Source: Epiperipatus broadwayi | Taxonomy: Eukaryota; Onychophora; Udeonychophora; Euonychophora; Peripatidae | Reading direction: 5' to 3' | Length of the DNA stretch: 64,000 nt | Assembly: GCA_028023455.1 (NCBI GenBank) | Contig: JAQFVV010000013.1 | Coordinates: forward strand, 13,034,258 to 13,098,257 | Shown: piece after piece, positions 61,000 through 64,000 of the stretch | Numbering within the stretch: position 1 is the stretch's first letter | How the letters are laid out: the number at the start of each line of letters is the position of its first letter | Position numbers and translations under genes: made by a program | Notes under the pieces: model-generated | Database searches by the model: none | Told to the model about the DNA's origin: nothing | Seen by the model: only the letters and a program-made list of their open reading frames with translations

Positions 61000-63050
61000 G
61001 ATGCTATCCAACAAGGGTAAAATTTGAAAGCTACAATGTGGGTGGGTGTGAAGGCAGATCTAAAAGTAACAGAAAAAAACAATTATTGATTAAAAAAAGA
61101 AATGGTGCTTATTGATAAACAGTGGTAACTAACTAGAGTGGTATATATCATTGGATCAATTGCATTTAACCCTTTTCATCTGCTCTGTAATTTTGTGCTG
61201 CTAAAAAGTTAACCAGCCAATGAGACCTTTAAAGCCTGGAGTCACCAGCAATGCTAAAACCTGAAATAACCAAAATAACTGATACAAAATTCTGAGAAGT
61301 CTGATGTGTGAGTGACATAACACTATGAAAACCTTCAGAAGTAGTGGTAAAATATTTCTAATGAGGCTAAAGATGCAATACATTTGTCATAAATAAATCT
61401 ATTCTCTGCTGCTGAAAATGGAGCCCTGATCAGCTATTGTATGCCTGTCCCTACTTTGCTGTCATTATTGATCCATAGACTGAATATCATTCACAAAATC
61501 ATTTCCAATCAATCCAAATGTAGCTGATTAATAAGGAACTGGAAAACGAAGACACCAAATGTTTGAAAATACCAAGTACGTTATACAAGATCAAGTTTCA
61601 GAAAACAAATAGACAAAAACAAAATATTAATCCAATCAGTAAAACATTTATTTATATTTTTTTAATAATAAGTAATTGCTAAAAAGTGTTTTTGAACATT
61701 GAAGAACTATAAAGTCATTTTTAAGGACTTAACCTTGAACATTTTGAAAAAATGTCTGGTATATTTTCTATCTTCTAAAGTACTTTATATATTAATTCAT
61801 GTAATTTATCATTTATTTTACCTTTAAAATTTTTTTTGATAGTTAACATTTTATTCATATATAATTGAAGATGTTGTGAGAGGAGATAATACGAATTATG
61901 ACAATGTGTATGTTTCATTTTGTGCTATTAAATTTATTTTCAAACAAAAAAAAATCAACTTTTTTCCATAACTCTATATTAATTAATATTTTTATAACTA
62001 TCTTAATACAAACAACAAATTAATTACAAATGTCAAATGACTTTTTGCTTTGTCTATTAAAACAGAATGTTAACAAATTTTGTGTTAACACTAGCATCCT
62101 CATATAAGATATTTTAGATAGGAGTAATTGTTGATCAAATGTAGTTTTAATGAATCCTAACTAAAGTTTATGGTCTAAAGGTAATCAGGAAATATAATTA
62201 TGATTTTCATATATTTTTGTCTGATTAATTTTTAGTATATAATTTGATTATCTTCAAACTATATTATAAACAATATTACATAATGCCAAGTAACCGAAAA
62301 TCCAGTAAAGATAAAAATGTAAAAAATGCTTCAACAGATAAAAATGGATAAGGCATATTTCCCAAGTCATATGGAGCAAATGTTGATTGGCATCAATCAT
62401 AAGACCACAATGGCCAATTTACTCAGTGTTCTCAATAGCATAAGCTTTCTATTGAAAAAACAGGGTTCAAACACCATAATAAATTTCCATATGGGAAAAA
62501 TGATCCACAAATGAACACAATAAGCATTAAAAAAAGAATAATCTCTACCATGATATTTTACTAATAAGAGAAGGTCAGCAGACATTCCTAAAAGAACCGG
62601 GATTATCCATGAGTCTGAAAGTGGCTCCAATATCATGGGTGATAACTTATGTAATCAGAAACCAATATTCACCATCATCTTGTACAATCCCTTAAAATAA
62701 ATGCAGTTCTCCAGAAAAGGGACTGGATATTAGATAAAAGGAAATGGTGTAACTAATGACGGAATCAGTCTATCAATCTTATGTGGCATCAACTAACTGC
62801 CAAAGAAGATAAAATGAGTTTAATAGATAAGAATAACCTATTAGGTTAATGGTTATGGATCTTCCCCATGACAATTCTATTAATTTAAAATAGATATTGA
62901 AAAAAAATAATAATAAAATTCAGCTTGCAAGACCAAGAAAAGTTGGCTAAGTATGACAACAAGAAATACATTGAAAACAAAATTGAGCAATAAATGATGA
63001 AAATGCCATATGTTGACCTTACTTTGTTCCTCATTAGATGGGGAGAAGTA
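61000..63050. other. stretch between the direct repeats, no recognised gene
   Basis: Small open frames (for example 61201-61383 minus, 62326-62514 plus, 62397-62636 minus) show no domain. Overlapping frames on both strands near 62.4 kb mean at most one could be real. No RNA gene was seen. Confidence 0.4.
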
Positions 63051-63305
63051 TTGTACCATTCAGTAGTACAAAGTCTGTTTATACATATAAAATGTGTTGG
63101 AAGAAAGTTGTAATAATAAATGAAATTTAGTCTTATTAATTATTCATTAACCTTCATTATATTTTGCCCACACTTTATTAAAAGTTTAAGAAGACAAAAA
63201 ATGTAATTATTAAAATAATTTCAAGAGAAAGGAGATCTAAATGTAAAGGATACATTTTATAAAGCTTCTAAAATGCATACTATCTTTGACTTATAAAAAT
63301 TTATT
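63051..63305 (+). repeat. 280-bp direct repeat, right copy
   Basis: Right partner of 60667-60950 with several small deletions. The intervening 61000-63050 has no frame that I can identify as gag, protease or polymerase. Confidence 0.6.
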
Positions 63306-63309
63306 TTAT

Positions 63310-64000
63310 TATTTTTAATTATAAAAATGGTAAAAGCCTGAAATCCGGGCAAAGCCGCTTGGAGCATTGATGCTAGACAAAATCAATGAAATATAACGTT
63401 ACCGGGCCACCACAACTTTTTTCTTTTTTTATACGTTTTTTTTTTTTCTAATATTGATTAAACGAATAATTTTTATTTCATTTAGAACATGATTTCTTTA
63501 TTATTAAACAAATTTTGATATTCATTTTCGTTACTTTTTGTGGGTTTTTTGTTGGAACCTGATATTTTTTCAACAAATTTTGCTAATTGTATTGACAACT
63601 TCACCACTTTATTTTTTTGTCTTGACTAAATGTTTTTTCTTATTATTATTATTAATTTTACTTTTTTTTAAAAACACAACTTGTTATCACTTTGATTTAG
63701 ATTATGTTTGAATTAGCCTTTTTTTTGGCTACTACAAGAAACAGCTTTTTGAGCAGGGGAGGGGGGAGGGGAATTCGTACTGTTTATTATTAAGAAAAAG
63801 GCAACAAAAATAGTCAATTATTTTAACAGCGTTGAAAAAGAGAAGAATCAACTTTGGGACTTGTTTCGAATTTTGATTTCTTTTTGGTTGACGTAATTGT
63901 TTTTCTTAATATTAAATCCAAATTTACTTTTGTGTTTTTGCCGATTCAAAAATTGTTTTCAAACACCCACCTCCACCCACACTCGGAAAAAGAATTGTAA
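63310..64000. other. T-rich end of window with a G-rich patch
   Basis: 63340-63420 contains a GC-rich block (AATCCGGGCAAAGCCGCTTGG, ACGTTACCGGGCCACCAC). 63756-63774 is a purine run GAGGGGGGAGGGGA. No gene was identified. The window ends inside this stretch. Confidence 0.45.

Overview
This window looks like repeat-dominated intergenic or intronic DNA of an invertebrate animal. It is very AT-rich, has no long intact host genes, and is packed with nested retrotransposon remains: RTE-type LINE, L1/Tx1-like LINE, Penelope-like elements, Ty3/Gypsy gag-protease, hAT derivatives and tRNA-derived relics. It also holds long microsatellites. A mollusc such as a cephalopod would fit, but this is inference and nothing here proves the species. 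Only one short stretch, 20674-20818, looks like a host coding exon with good splice sites.

The most interesting content is a set of multimeric, fold-back retroposons that carry hammerhead self-cleaving ribozyme motifs. Family 1 (unit about 474-491 bp) occurs at 6335-8090, 9156-9482, 19481-20146 and 52037-53132. It contains a 44-nt hammerhead motif: stem I ACCAA/UUGGU, core CUGAUGA, a stem II hairpin, GAA, a tiny stem III, and cleavage after an A. Family 2 (unit 412 bp) at 10046-10815 carries an unrelated-sequence hammerhead of the same type, in two copies. Family 3 (unit about 332 bp) at 34897-36009 has the same array architecture but only a doubtful ribozyme. Family 1 arrays are bounded by exact 11- or 13-bp target-site duplications and the family 3 array by an exact 13-bp one. 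Together these look like animal retrozymes (hammerhead-bearing non-autonomous retroposons thought to move as circular RNA). Penelope-like elements in the same window, one with an exact 12-bp duplication, are the obvious candidate partner machinery.

Layout. 1-9717: at least two and a half copies of a 2.1-kb tandem repeat, invaded by a 2.6-kb dispersed repeat and two family 1 retrozymes. 9718-16100: AT-rich DNA with the family 2 retrozyme array, related fold-back repeats and a TTA microsatellite. 16092-16583: hAT derivative that still encodes a GTF2IRD2/Charlie-like transposase N-terminus. 18170-20480: a duplicated segment (partner 48850-50150) holding tRNA-Gly relics and a perfect-hairpin retrozyme. 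20674-20818: candidate exon. 23180-25304: RTE LINE relic. 25305-31950: Penelope complex, in which a second Penelope element (26219-30114, with 1.45-kb inverted arms) is inserted into the first, and the first has a head-to-head partner copy. 32290-34550: L1/Tx1-like LINE relic. 34825-37290: a duplicate of 21300-22700 that contains the family 3 array. 37328-37798: TCTA microsatellite. 40448-40967: Penelope palindrome. 44220-46866: inverted partner of the 2.6-kb repeat, next to a Ty3/Gypsy gag-protease relic (46975-48250). 52037-53132: tandem retrozyme array. 53250-55080: an element with terminal inverted repeats. 55080-64000: mostly unrecognised, with a membrane-protein-like coding relic near 58.1-58.5 kb and a pair of 280-bp direct repeats.

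All coding calls except the one exon are decayed mobile-element genes. No sequence comparison could be run, so identities are judged by eye from motifs and alignments within the window.
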